Source of the DNA: Stachybotrys elegans
Taxonomy: Eukaryota > Ascomycota > Sordariomycetes > Hypocreales > Stachybotryaceae
DNA length: 64,000 nt
NCBI GenBank assembly: GCA_020746835.1
Contig: JAGPNK010000013.1
Span: 868,001-932,000, forward strand
Reading direction: 5' to 3'
In this document: positions 22,949 through 33,764 of the stretch, in pieces
How positions within the stretch are numbered: the first letter of the stretch is position 1
Layout of the letters: each line of letters opens with the position of its first letter
The notes under the pieces: model-generated
Told to the model about the DNA's origin: nothing
Database searches by the model: none
What the model saw: only the letters and a program-made list of their open reading frames with translations
Translations under genes and position numbers: made by a program

Positions 22949-25900
22949 AAGTGCCACATAGCAACATATCTTGCAACGAATCCATATTCTCCAGGTGAGC
23001 AATCCATACCCTTCCATTATCACATCCAACTGCTATGATCTGTTCGCAAATCTGTAGAGCAGTCGGTCGATAATCCTTGGGAATCCAGAGAACTTTCGTA
23101 CCACACAAAGTAATCCAACAACCGTCAGACCTGATACCCCATCTAGTTATAGGGGGGATGGAAGCAGGCATTGTGTTGGTAGCAGATGCCTGTTGTAGCG
23201 GAACAGAGACTTCATATGCTCCATCATCGGTGAGGATAGAATTGCTTTGATAGTCGAAAGCAAGAATGCTCGAAGCGACACCAATATATAAGGTTTGAGT
23301 CAGCGTACCCGCCTCGGCGGCCCAGATTCTGACAGTTCCGTCACGCGCGTTCGAGGCTACAAGTGTGGAGTCGGGTGAGAAGGCAACCGAGTAGACCCAA
23401 TCGGTATGGCCCTTAAGTGTTCCCTGTAGCGCACCTGTTGTTGTGGTCCAGATCATAACGGTTTTACCTGAGACTGAAGCTATAAGTCTTGAGTTAGGTG
23501 AGAAGGCAACTGAGTAGACCCAATCGTCGGTATGGCCCTCGAGCGTTCCACGTAGCGCGCCTGTTGTGGTGGTCCAGATCTTAACGGTTTCCCCTGAGAC
23601 TGAAGCTATAAGTTTTGAGTCAGGTGAGAAAGTGACTGAGCTGACCAAATATCTATGGCCCTTGAGTGTTGCCTGTAGTGCGCCTGTTGTGGTGGCCCAG
23701 ATGTTGACGGTTTTAGCTGAGCTCGAAGCTACAAGGGTTAGATCAGCCGAGACAACAATCAAGTCGACCCGGCCGCTATGGCCAGTGAATGTCTTCTGCA
23801 GCTCGCCCATTGTGGTGGTCCAGATCTTAACGGCTCGATCTGATGCTGAGGCCCCAAGTGTCAAGTCGGGTGAGAATGCAACTGACCTGACCCCCTCGAG
23901 CGTATGCTGTAGCTTGCCCGTCGCTGTGGCCCAGATCTTAATGGTTTCGTCTGAGATCAAGGCTATGAGCTTTGAGTTGGATGAGAATACAATTGTGCTG
24001 GCCCGTTTACCACTGCCCTCAAGCGTTTGTTGCAATGTACCTGTTGCAGTGTCCCAGATGTTAACAGTAGAGTCCGACGCGGAGGCCACAAGCTTCAAGT
24101 CAGGCGAGAAGGCAAGTGATCTAGCCTTCAAAAACATGGTTTTAACCTCTTGTAATTCTTGTGATCCTCGCTGGTATGGTTTGGGTGACAATGTGGGTTC
24201 CTCGAGCGTCTGCTGTAGTACGCCTGTCGCAGCATCCCAGATCTCGGTGACTCGGTGTGAGGCTGTTGCGAGGAGCTTCGAGTTGGGCGAGAACGCTATT
24301 GACCAGGGACGATGGCACTCAAGCCTCTGCTGCAGCGCGCCCGTATCGACAGCCCGGATCTCGACGCCCCAGCTCTTGACGCCCCAGATCTCGTCGTATT
24401 TGTACGAGGTGGTGGCAAAGAGCTTCGAGTTGGGCGAGAATGCAATTAGCCAAGAACGGCCCTCAAGCCTCTGCCGCAGCGCACCCGTCTCAACAGCCCA
24501 GATCTCGACGGAGTTGTACGCGCCCATGGCTAGGAGCTTTGAGTCCGGCGAAAACACAATTAGCCCTCCCAGATAAAAATCGTTCCTGAATGTCTGCTGC
24601 GGCGCACCCGTCGCTATAGCCCAGATATTGACGTTGTGGTCCGATGAGGAGGCCACGAGTTTTGAGTCGGGCGAAAACACGATAGATTCGACCTCACCCC
24701 AACTGATGCTGTCCTTGAATGTCTTCTGCAGCGCGCCCGTCGCGGCGGCCCAAATCTTAAGGGTTCCGTCTTTCGAGCCCGAAGCTACGAGCTTCGAATC
24801 TGGTGAGAACGCGACCGAGGTGACGAAATCACGATGGCCTTCTAGCGTTTGTAGACATGCATTCCAAGTCTCTTCCGTCGCTGGCTGCGTAACAATCCAA
24901 CTGGGGAATTCTGGCCGGAACAAATCACGTATTACACTTTTTTGCGGGCTGAATACGAGTCCTGAAGCGTAGACTTGTAACGGGTATTTCGCAATTATCG
25001 ACCCATAGTACTGCATAAACCGTAACGCATCATATACAAGATTTGCTAGTCGCCGGGATCTCTCATTGTTCTAAGGCCTGCTGGTCAATGCAACATTCTT
25101 AAGTATATTCTCCCCTATAACATACCTGGACTATGGTGCAGAGTTTGGACATCGAGATTATGCCTTGTGGTACACTTCGGACATGACTCAGAGCTTCAAG
25201 CCAATAAAGATACTTCTTCTGCAGAAAAGTGTCGATTATCTTTCCGTCAAATACGTCTTCGGAATCACCGACATTTAGCCCGAGACTGGATTCGTGAAGG
25301 TGGTCAACCCAGTAGATGCACTGATAGCGTGAAGCGATTAGAGGATTCGGATTTGGTTCGTCGATTTCGTCGATTGAAACTCCCGGAGCACCAACGCCAT
25401 ACATGTCACGTCGTAAAATCTCCGATAAAATATCTAATGATCGTCGGTAAATAGTGAGATGTATATCAGACTGTCCAGCAGGGAAGATTTCAGCCGACCC
25501 TTTGGTCAGGAGGAAGTCCTGGGCGGATTGGTGAATGAAGAAAATGGTCCGGTTCCGGACAGTAAGAAAAGAGCCACAAAGCTGGATAATCTCCGTGAGC
25601 GACTCACACGACTGAAAGTCGATAAGTGACAGGAGCTCGTCCAGAGTGATAGGTTCGTATGCCACCGACACGATGGCTAGTATTCTCCTGCACAAGTCTG
25701 CGTCCATGGGATCAAGCTGGTCCATCATCTGTCTGTAGAATGGATCGAGCCCTGAGGGAAATGTACGTAGAGCTGAAATCGTGTGGTGTCGCGCAATTGG
25801 TACGAGCGCTTGGCAGACCAGAGCAACCCATAGAAAGGTACCTTGTGCGTTTGACAACAGATGCTGCTGAACTGTGGACCGCATGCCATCGTCATATCGC

Positions 25901-27366
25901 TTTCGTTTGGCTAGGTCCTCTACCTTGGCCTGGATGTAAGTGGTGACGGCGGCAGCGACAGACTCTTCGTTGAGTTCAAGACGGAGTGCTATCTTGTACT
26001 CTGCATTGTAGAGCCCCTCCTCGATATGTGGCCAGTTGCGGCTCGAGATGAGCCATTTGATTTGCGGTGATGCCCCCAATAGTTCCACCATGAGGTTCAG
26101 GAGCTCGCTGAGACCGCTGACGCATTCGTCAAGTGCATCGATAATGAAGTACGTGCTCTGCAACATGGGATCTCGGATCATTTGCGAAAGAATATCCGAC
26201 AAGGCGGTCCAGGCGTTCACATCGGTGAATAGGGCTTCACCCTCTTGATCATACCTTTGTTGTATATACGAAACGAGCGGTGGCTGCTGTTCGATCAACA
26301 TGAACAACAGGCTTCGTATAACGGCAGTGGCGCTGTTAATTCGTCTGTCGCTGGCTTGAAAGAAAAAGTAAGCTATATTTCCCACATGCTGCTTCTGTAG
26401 CTCATCGATGATCCCACAGAGAAGCATGGTCTTGCCCTTTCCAGGATCGCCTCGGATCCAGAGCAATGGGTTTCGTGGATCTGTCTGCCACTGGTGGAAG
26501 TCCTGGTTTTCAAGTACCCAACGATACGACTGTTCGAGGAGACCTCCCTTGGTTGCTTCGATGCGCTTCTTGTCATGCCGTGGATTGGTCACTCGTAGTA
26601 GCTTCTGGCATTGAAGCAGCGCTTCTTTCCCTCGTGTAAATCGCTCGACCTCTTTCCGTAGCCGAACAGTGGCATGTTCCCCTTCTCCATATATGAGGGG
26701 CATGAAGATGCCGAAAATACCCAAGAGACAGTACGCTTTGTCTTCAGGTTTTGAAGCTTTGCGCTGTCCTGTCCATGACATCCGTTCTTCAACAGAAAAG
26801 GCTGATAGATCGTGTCCTTGCAATGCTGCAGTGGGTATACCGGTGCTCCTATGAATATGTCGTTCAAGCGATTTCTTATCGCCAAGTAGCTGACCATCCA
26901 CGGAGAAGAACTCGACTGACGGAGGAGCAAGGAGTTCTTGGAGTGTCCAACAACGGGTATGCCAGCGACTGTTGCAAAAGGCGTTGTCTTGCGTCTGAGA
27001 TCCCGGATCAGTGCTTTCGATGGCAAGCACATCGACCAGATAGACGTAGCATTTTGCAGCGCGTTTGTACCACCGAAACATCGAGTTGATGGACTCTGAG
27101 AGTTCTGCGTCGCTTGTCTTCTTGATACAGCAGGTATCGACCCAGAAAAAGTCTAGGCCATCTTTCGCGGCCTGTTCTCCGCAAAAAATGATTTTCCTGT
27201 AGCCGGCCTTCTCTCGACCTTGGTTGGCTTCAAGGTCTTCGAAAGTGACTTCATCTTCGTCACGGCCCCAGGTATGCGAGAGAATCGCATAGGGAGGGAC
27301 TTCGTCTTCCCGGAAATTCTTGCTCAGCTGGTATCGTTCGTTGGCCACACGATGTAGAAGACGCAT
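22947..27366 (-). CDS. HET-NACHT-WD40 STAND receptor (HET-D/E/R type)
   Basis: Predicted 1454-residue STAND protein. Exons are 27366-25126 and 25070-22947, joined by a 55-nt intron that places the ANLVYDALRFMQYYG linker in frame. Order of domains: HET effector (about 10-160, PPYAILSHTWG, FFWVDTCCI, CWTLQELLAPPSV); NACHT NTPase with Walker A GDPGKGKT near 305 and a Walker B-like YFIIDALDE near 407; helical region; then about twelve WD40 repeats (roughly 815-1330) ending in a short non-repeat tail. In Podospora, proteins with this order sense a partner through the WD40 propeller and trigger incompatibility through HET. The last three repeats are nearly identical to each other; earlier repeats have diverged. 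Confidence 0.93.
23330..23720 (-). repeat. Near-identical terminal WD40 units
   Basis: The last WD40 units share long runs such as KIWTTTTGAL, TLEGHT and DWVYSVAFSP at about 126-129 bp spacing, while units nearer the NACHT domain share only the family consensus. This points to recent duplication or homogenisation at the 3' end. Confidence 0.8.
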
Positions 27367-27632
27367 ATCGATCTGTGTATCAGGTAAAGAAATAGGAGGT
27401 CGAAGCGTCTCTCATGGTATGTGGAAATGAGATTGCTGGATCTCAGGCCAAAGATCGTCGGGTCGGGCTGAATCAAAGCAAGAAGCTCTCAATGGCTCAG
27501 CCTCAGCGGGGTAATGCAGCTGTCGGTGCCTAACGTTGGCGAGGATAACGAATCACAGGAGAATGAATGCAAGCGCATATCATTGTCAGTTGATAAGCTG
27601 TGGCTGTGCCGGCTTATCGCGTGTGACAAGAA

Positions 27633-28213
27633 ATGCGCCGTACAGCCTACACTGCAGTGCTGTGGATTGAGAACGGAGCCCGCATCTTTAATCAGCACTG
27701 GGATGACGCTGTGGAAGCTGGCTGGAAGATCATCATCCGCCGTGAATCGGACTCGCCTCCAACCAGTGATTCTGTTACCAGTCAAGACGCCGATTTTGAA
27801 GAAAGGGGGAGGCCACCGACGACGTATGTCGCAACAGTTGACTACGACATCACTTATTACAGGGAAAGCATGTACATCACCCACGGCCCGGAATTCCTTG
27901 ACACCACATGCCACGACGCTCCCGTCACACTACAGACGTCGGACAGCAGGGCTCGTCAACCTCCCGTTCTCCGGGAAGAGAGTGTATCATGATTCCGCTC
28001 GACAAGGAGCACAAGATGCCCTCAGAAGCCATCCCGGATGCGGTTGCGACTCTGGATAATGGCGATGTGGAGACAAGAACGAGGCTCCGTATCAAATCAC
28101 CTCTGCTGCTCAATACTCTGCGTTCAATCATCAAGTACTTAAGCCGGGATCCCAAGGAAGATGAAGGCGACGAAAAAGATGATGAGATTGACCCAATGTA
28201 TTTTCGGCTATAG
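27633..28213 (+). pseudogene. Fragment of a fungal ULD/AAA-type gene
   Basis: Two overlapping frames with coding character. The first (27633-27992) contains LWIENGARIF and WDDAVEAGWKIIIR, which resembles the ubiquitin-like fold that begins many fungal accessory proteins. The second (27908-28213) contains LRIKSPLLLNTLRSIIKY, the start of the domain preceding the ATPase in the fungal DUF7025-AAA family, then stops after about 100 codons. No ATPase follows. I read this as a 5' remnant of a larger gene truncated next to the HET gene. Family assignment is by memory of motif patterns and is tentative; a short real protein is also possible. Confidence 0.45.
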
Positions 28214-28297
28214 TCTATTTTCTTGCTTGTTTGATAGCCCAGGAACTTATATACCAGGTTAGACAGATCCTTGGTTAGATAAATGAAAAGGAAGAGA

Positions 28298-30100
28298 TTA
28301 AGGGGTTAGACCTATTTGAACAAAATACATCTCTGTTGATGAAACCAGTTTCTTGGTTACCGAGACTTCCACCCCAACTCGTTCCGATCCAACGTCTTCC
28401 AAAATATGCGTTGCGCCGAGGCGTTTCTTTGTTCCCAGCTGTGATTCTAGTTCAAACTTGCTGAACATAGACGCCAGTGAGTTCTCCCCTTCATATTTAC
28501 ACAACTTACACCAGGGCCTCTCGATATCCCCGTAGGCTACTGAGGCCCCAAGGATCAGCACGATACGCTCATCTTTGACAAGAAGCTGGATGGCTCCAGT
28601 CTTGGCAAAACCCAGTGTTTTCTCGAGGGGCTGTAGGATATTGGTAGCCACGTCCCAAATTTGAGGAGGGTACACATCCCGAATCGAAATAGCTTGTCCC
28701 AAAGGAAGGATCCAGAAGCCCCGTGGCAGCGTGAGTAGAAGACTTTGCGCAATGTAGACTTCTTTAATTCTCCAGTCTTGGTAAGGGTATTCTGATGTAG
28801 AGGCCACTGTTAGTAAGCTTCCAATATGGCACAGGAATATGCCTTGAGACTAGATGTCCTCACTCATTTCATGGTCCCAGAGTTCTTCTTGGTCTTCTAC
28901 CGGGTCAAAACCTTCCATGAGGACTTCCCCGGCGGGACTGTATCGTGCAATCTGAAATAAGCGAGAGGTGTCTATGCGAACAAATCTATTGTTGGAGATT
29001 CTTCGTAGCCGAATACCAGCAAAAACACCCGGGATATTACCAATCTGGCAGTCCAAGACAGCGAGAAAAACCTTTCCTGACTGATAGCTCACGTCTTGGC
29101 ACATGAGCAGATGCAGCCTCAGGCCTTGTCTGGTGATATCTGGGTGTGGTCGTGAGGAGCGAGGCCAAGGAAACATGGCCACGGCCGCAGACTTGGCGAA
29201 TAGTGATGCCGAATCGGCTACAAGGCCGCTCCTCTCAAAGGTATCCCCGTAGTCTTCTCGGTAGTAGTCGAGTGTATTCGGCCCCGCCCAAGCAAATATG
29301 GATTGATCCTCAGTCGTTTTGATAATCTCTTCCTGCAAGCGCATGAAAGCTCTGGTGCCCTCACCATACAGCAGTGGCATGTTGATGTCGAATATCCGCA
29401 GCATGCAATAGGCCATGTCTTCGACGCGGGTTGTCTGCCTCTTGTTTAGCCACGTAAGACGTCTGGCCACCGTCATACGTGAAAGATCTCCGCCCCTAAG
29501 AGCATATATGTCTATGCCTGTCCCCCGTGAGATGTCGTGTATGAAATCTTCCCTTGTGCCAATATAACGCCAACGGCGGTCGAAGAAGTGTACACTCGAA
29601 GGAGCTATCAATTCTTGCAGTGTCCAACCCCGCGAGTACCACCGCGCAAGATACCTAAGACCCTGTTCTTCGTCTTCCTCTTCGTCGTTTGCTGCGACGA
29701 AAACCGCGTGCCTTGTAGAAGGAGCGTCAGACAAGTAGACGTAACAGGTTGCTGAGTTGCGATACCATTTGAACATGGAGTTAATGGCCTCAGATAATTC
29801 CGCCGAACTGGTTTTGTCAATGCAGCACGTATCAATCCAGATCCAATCAAAGCCATCCTCTTTGGCACGTCGGCAGCTTCCTTGTATTTTCCTATAGCCT
29901 TTTAGGTTTTCGATTTTTGACAAATCACCCTGCATGTCCTGAAACTGAACCTCTTCCTCTTCCCAAGTATGAGACAAAATGGCATATCGAGGAACGGCAT
30001 ATTCTGGCACTGCATCCCACTCGTTGTGGACAAGAATAGCACCGCTCTTACGCTCAGTGAACTGGGTGATGGAGAGAGAGGTTGTATGTAAGAGCCGCAT
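28298..30100 (-). CDS. HET-domain protein, MRLLH class
   Basis: HET protein of 581 residues. Exons are 30100-28864 and 28806-28298, separated by a 57-nt intron with a GTGAGG donor and a CTTACTAACAG branch/acceptor end. The HET core begins almost at the N terminus (RYAILSHTWEEEE near 40, WIDTCCIDK near 92, RGWTLQELIAPSSV near 165), followed by the VEDMAYCMLRIFDINMPLLYGEG block. This is the same class as the HET part of the neighbouring STAND gene, but with no NACHT or repeats. The C-terminal half is the beta-rich extension typical of solo HET proteins of this class. The frame is intact. Confidence 0.92.
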
Positions 30101-30895
30101 ATTGTGCGTAGTGGCTCAAGCGGTGGTGTCTTGTCAAATGGAGGGTCACTATGACCACGATGAGTGGAATAACGCTGCGTGAATGAGAAGAAGCGGGGGA
30201 TCGAGGTTTATGGCCTGGTTACCCGCCTTGACTGCGGGGTAGATGGTACTACCTACCCACTCAGCAGCACCTACTGCGGCTCTGCTTCTATACTGCCAAG
30301 GAAGGGTTACATGGCAACCGCCTTGTGTCTCTAAATCTGCGTCTGAGCTGTAGAGGCATTGACCAAGTTCACGTCTTCTTTATCTTTCCTCGGCCGCCGC
30401 TGGAATGTTTTGTGAATGGTTTCTATTTTTTTTATTAATTTCTATTAATTTTTTAATTTTTTAATACTTAGCATGATGAGATGCCTGTCGCTGTTTCACC
30501 ATTCTTTCAGGGTGCTATGGAAGCTCATTGCAGTAATACATCTAGGTGGCGTCACTACCAGCCACTGACCAGCCACCAAAGGTCATCAAAGGCCACCAAA
30601 GTACACGTAACAAAGGGCGGCTTCCGTACAAATAGAGCTGAAACTGTCACCCATGAGATTACAAATCAACTACCTTATGCGGTGAAACTTCCCTCTTGCG
30701 ATTCCTTATCGCAATTGTTCTATCACTATTTTGTCATTTACCTTTTATTCTGCTGCGTCTCACCGCCCTCTGGCCCCAACAACCAGCTGGCGCCAAACAC
30801 TTCGTCGGAAATTAATTCTAGATTGCAGACGGTCGTCTCTATCCTGGCGGAATACCCGGACCAACGCGCACAGCCGATTGAGACCAGCAAACGCC
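30101..30895. other. Divergent promoter region, HET to ceramidase
   Basis: Contains a T/A-rich block at 30419-30470 of repeated TTTATTAATTT-like units, and a CCACCAAAGG-type short tandem at 30573-30600. An open plus frame through 30481-31068 has no family features. Confidence 0.5.
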
Positions 30896-32069
30896 ATGGC
30901 CGAGCCGTTTTGGGGTCCTCAGACCTCGTATCTCAAGTAGGTTGCATCGTAACGTTAGGCCGACCCTGCTGTGGCCGCATTGGGAGACTGACCTGGCATC
31001 CGTCCGCATTCAGCTTCTGCGAGGAGGTACCTTCATGCTCTATCTGTCGTCCTTCTTCCTGTCGCTGACGGCTGTGATGCAGGACTATGTCGTCACCAGG
31101 TACATTGCCGAGTTCATCAACACCCTGAGCAGCCTGACGTTTGGTTCGTCGACTCCATTGGCGTCCCCTTTCAGCGTTAATTAACATGGATCGGATCAGT
31201 TGCCTTTGGCCTCTATGGTCTCTTCATTTACCCCGGGTCCCCCACCGGCCCTCGGCTGGTCTCGTACTGTGGCCTGATTGGCGTCGGCCTCTGTTCCGCT
31301 GGCTACCACATGACGCTCAAGTACCATACCCAGATGTGTATGTCCATGGCAACATTCCATCTCTCTTTGCCCCGTTTCATCTTGCTGATTTGCGACCCAA
31401 AAGCCGATGAATTGTCCATGCACCTACTCACAACCCCCCTCATCTACCGCCTGTTGACCTACAAGGCCACCCCCCAGCGGACCAAATGGATCGGCATTGG
31501 GCTGTCGACGCTCTTCACCATTGTCATGGTAACTCACATGGTGATGGATGAGTTCCTGCTCCATGCATCGACCTTTGGCTTGGGTGTCTACGTGATTGTC
31601 ACTGGCGTCATCAAGGTGATCCCCCACCAAGTCCCCGATCCAAAACTCAGAAGCACCCTGCGCAACACCACCAACATGGGACTGGGTAAGTAGCCCCCAA
31701 TCCATCCGAAATGGCTGAAATCTGACCTGGTAGCTTTCTTCATCCTGGGATATATCGTGTGGTTGATTGACGACTGGGCATGCCGCCACTTGACTGACAT
31801 GAGAAAGGTCGTGGGCATCCCTCTGGCCTTTCTGTTGGAGCTCCACGGCTGGTACGTTGACATCCCGTTTGCTGAATACAAAATCTGACCAGTGTAGGTG
31901 GCATGTTCTTACTGCCATTGGCGGCTACATTGCCGTGGCTGTCATTGATCTCATGATGTCAGGTGTGTTGACGGAGGATATCACATCCCACCTGGCCTGG
32001 CCAGTGCCGCAGGCCGTGCGACTGGTGGGTGCGCTCAGGGGATCAAGCGAAGAGCGCAAAAAGGACTAA
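30896..32069 (+). CDS. Alkaline ceramidase (YPC1/YDC1/ACER family)
   Basis: Multi-spanning membrane amidase of the CREST superfamily that hydrolyses ceramides to sphingoid base and fatty acid in the ER/Golgi. Seven exons: 30896-30936, 31014-31026, 31083-31143, 31200-31337, 31404-31685, 31734-31851 and 31898-32069, giving 274 residues. Exon 2 is a 13-nt micro-exon coding most of the conserved NFCEEDY entry motif. Family landmarks: YIAEFINTLSSL, AGYHMTLKYHTQMSDELSMHL, and the zinc-binding HGWWH (His216 and His220) near the C terminus. Introns are 46-77 nt. The splice model is strongly supported because every junction restores a conserved block and the total divides by three. Confidence 0.93.
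31014..31026 (+). other. 13-nt micro-exon of the ceramidase gene
   Basis: Flanked by an AG acceptor ending at 31013 and a GTACCT donor at 31027. It codes the end of Asn plus Phe-Cys-Glu-Glu. Without it the frame is lost and the conserved metal-site Glu/Asp motif is missing. Confidence 0.85.
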
Positions 32070-32578
32070 GGGTTGGGGACTCGGGCAAACCGTTAGAAAG
32101 GATAGAGGATAGAAAGAGTGCCGGGATCGTTGGGCGCTCGGGATGCTAGAAAAGGCCACGGCAATGGGAAGGAAATCTGGGCGCTAGAAACCGGGTATTT
32201 GGGACAAATCCGTCGATAGGCAAACATGATTTACTAGATTTACAACTAAGATGGTCAGGATTCCAATCGTGGAATGCAACGGTTCTCTCATGGGGCAATG
32301 ATTTGACGCCAAGAATTGTGGCTCTGCTTTTAGTGTCTGAGTGAAAATGAGTCACCATGAGTCCCTGTGAGTCCATGTGAGACTGCTGCGCTAGCGTCTT
32401 GGCGCAGTGGCTGTTCTGTGGATGCTTGTTGACGGCATCTGGATCGGTGCATATAAGCCGTTGGACATGTCCAATTCACAGCTCATCCAACAACAACCAA
32501 TCTCATCGCATCGAAAGCCTCAGAACAACTCTAAAGCTTCCATCCAACTTCAAACTACCACTCCAACTTCGCAAGCCA
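32070..32578. other. Intergenic region and leader of the Rei1-like gene
   Basis: Ceramidase 3' flank, then a promoter with an ATATAAG box and a CA/TC-rich leader. Confidence 0.5.
32449..32457 (+). promoter_or_regulatory. TATA-like box upstream of the Rei1-like gene
   Basis: GCATATAAG lies about 125 bases before the ATG at 32579. It is followed by a CA-rich untranslated leader, which supports that start over the longer in-frame extension. Confidence 0.5.
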
Positions 32579-33511
32579 ATGGTACTAGACACGACCACGA
32601 CGACTACGACCACCGCCACGCAAACCATGGACTTAGACCTACACGCAAACAACACCACCGTTACTACCGTTCAAGACCACGACCAATCAACCACAATGAG
32701 CCTGTCATCAACAGACGATTGGTTCGACGAATCGCAATGCTTGTTTTGTAATGAGGTTGCCCTAGACCTCGATCAAAACTTGCTTCACATGGCCAAGGCC
32801 CATGGCTTCCACGTGGACACGACGAATCTACTCGCTGATGTCGATCTGCTCCTCAACTACTTCCATCTCCTCATCTCAGAGCACCACCAATGCCTCTATT
32901 GCCAGACACAGAGATCAACTCGCCAAGCAGCGCAGCAGCACATGATGGCAAAGGGCCATTGCAAGTACGAGGTCACGGAAGATGATGTCGAGTTGATGGA
33001 GTTTTATTCTGTTTCCCCCTCCAAAGAAGTGGAGGATATCCGCCAGGAGTTTCTTTCAGCGCGCGCCTCAAACAGTCAACTCCCGCCTGTACCCAAATCA
33101 CGGGAAACACGGAGGGCAAAGCGCTCAACCGAACATGGCCGGACCTCAGCCATCTCCTCCAGCCACGAACAGCCATCACAGCCGCAATCAGACAGCGAGT
33201 CAGACTCGAGTGCCACAGACACGGACGCGCCGCGAGCATTGAGCAACCGCGCGCTGAAGCAGGAACACATCCTCGCCAAGCATCTCGCTCAGCTTCGCGC
33301 CCAGGACCGCAACAGCCTCGCCCATCTTCCCGTCTCGGAGCAGAGGGCGCTGGTGATGGCGAGCCTCAAGCAGATGGAGTCTGGCCGGAGGGCAGAGAAT
33401 GTACATCAGAGCAACTTGGAGAGCGCAGCCAACAGGTTCGGATGTCTCCGCAAGATTCGGCTGATACGGAAGCCGCCTCATACAGGCAATATCCACAGCC
33501 TGAAGAGGTGA
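32579..33511 (+). CDS. Rei1/ZNF622-like C2H2 protein
   Basis: Zinc-finger protein of 310 residues from the ATG at 32579. It carries the paired fingers of the Rei1 family: CLFCNEVALDLDQNLLHMAKAHGF and, about 40 residues later, CLYCQTQRSTRQAAQQHMMAKGHCKY. Rei1 acts in cytoplasmic 60S ribosomal subunit maturation. The usual protein has two further N-terminal fingers; here that region is replaced by a poly-Thr stretch, so this is a shortened paralogue or a divergent gene. The C terminus is Ser/Asp-rich and then basic, as in the family. The frame is open upstream to 32399 but only with non-ATG starts, so I chose the first ATG after the TATA-like box and leader. Confidence 0.82.
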   Translation: MVLDTTTTTTTTATQTMDLDLHANNTTVTTVQDHDQSTTMSLSSTDDWFDESQCLFCNEVALDLDQNLLHMAKAHGFHVDTTNLLADVDLLLNYFHLLISEHHQCLYCQTQRSTRQAAQQHMMAKGHCKYEVTEDDVELMEFYSVSPSKEVEDIRQEFLSARASNSQLPPVPKSRETRRAKRSTEHGRTSAISSSHEQPSQPQSDSESDSSATDTDAPRALSNRALKQEHILAKHLAQLRAQDRNSLAHLPVSEQRALVMASLKQMESGRRAENVHQSNLESAANRFGCLRKIRLIRKPPHTGNIHSLKR

Positions 33512-33764
33512 TGGCTGAGATTGTCGACAGTGTTAGAGTAGTGTTTAGCCAGCTTTTATAGACGTCTTATTGTGTTTTGACATGTGTCTATCTATAACTG
33601 ATCACCGCCGAATATTAAATGCTTAAAATTTCCCGCCAAGTGTAATCTATTGATCTGATATCGTCCTTATTGTCAAAGGGGGGCTCATCGGAGTCACTGG
33701 TCTGTATCCCACTGGGGCACACAAACAGAAAATCCCACGTCTGGGAATCCCACATTCCTTAAAT

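Noticed and set aside
23566..24576. 336-codon open frame antisense to the WD40 repeats
   Set aside because: Repetitive mirror of the WD40 coding repeats; no start context or family features.
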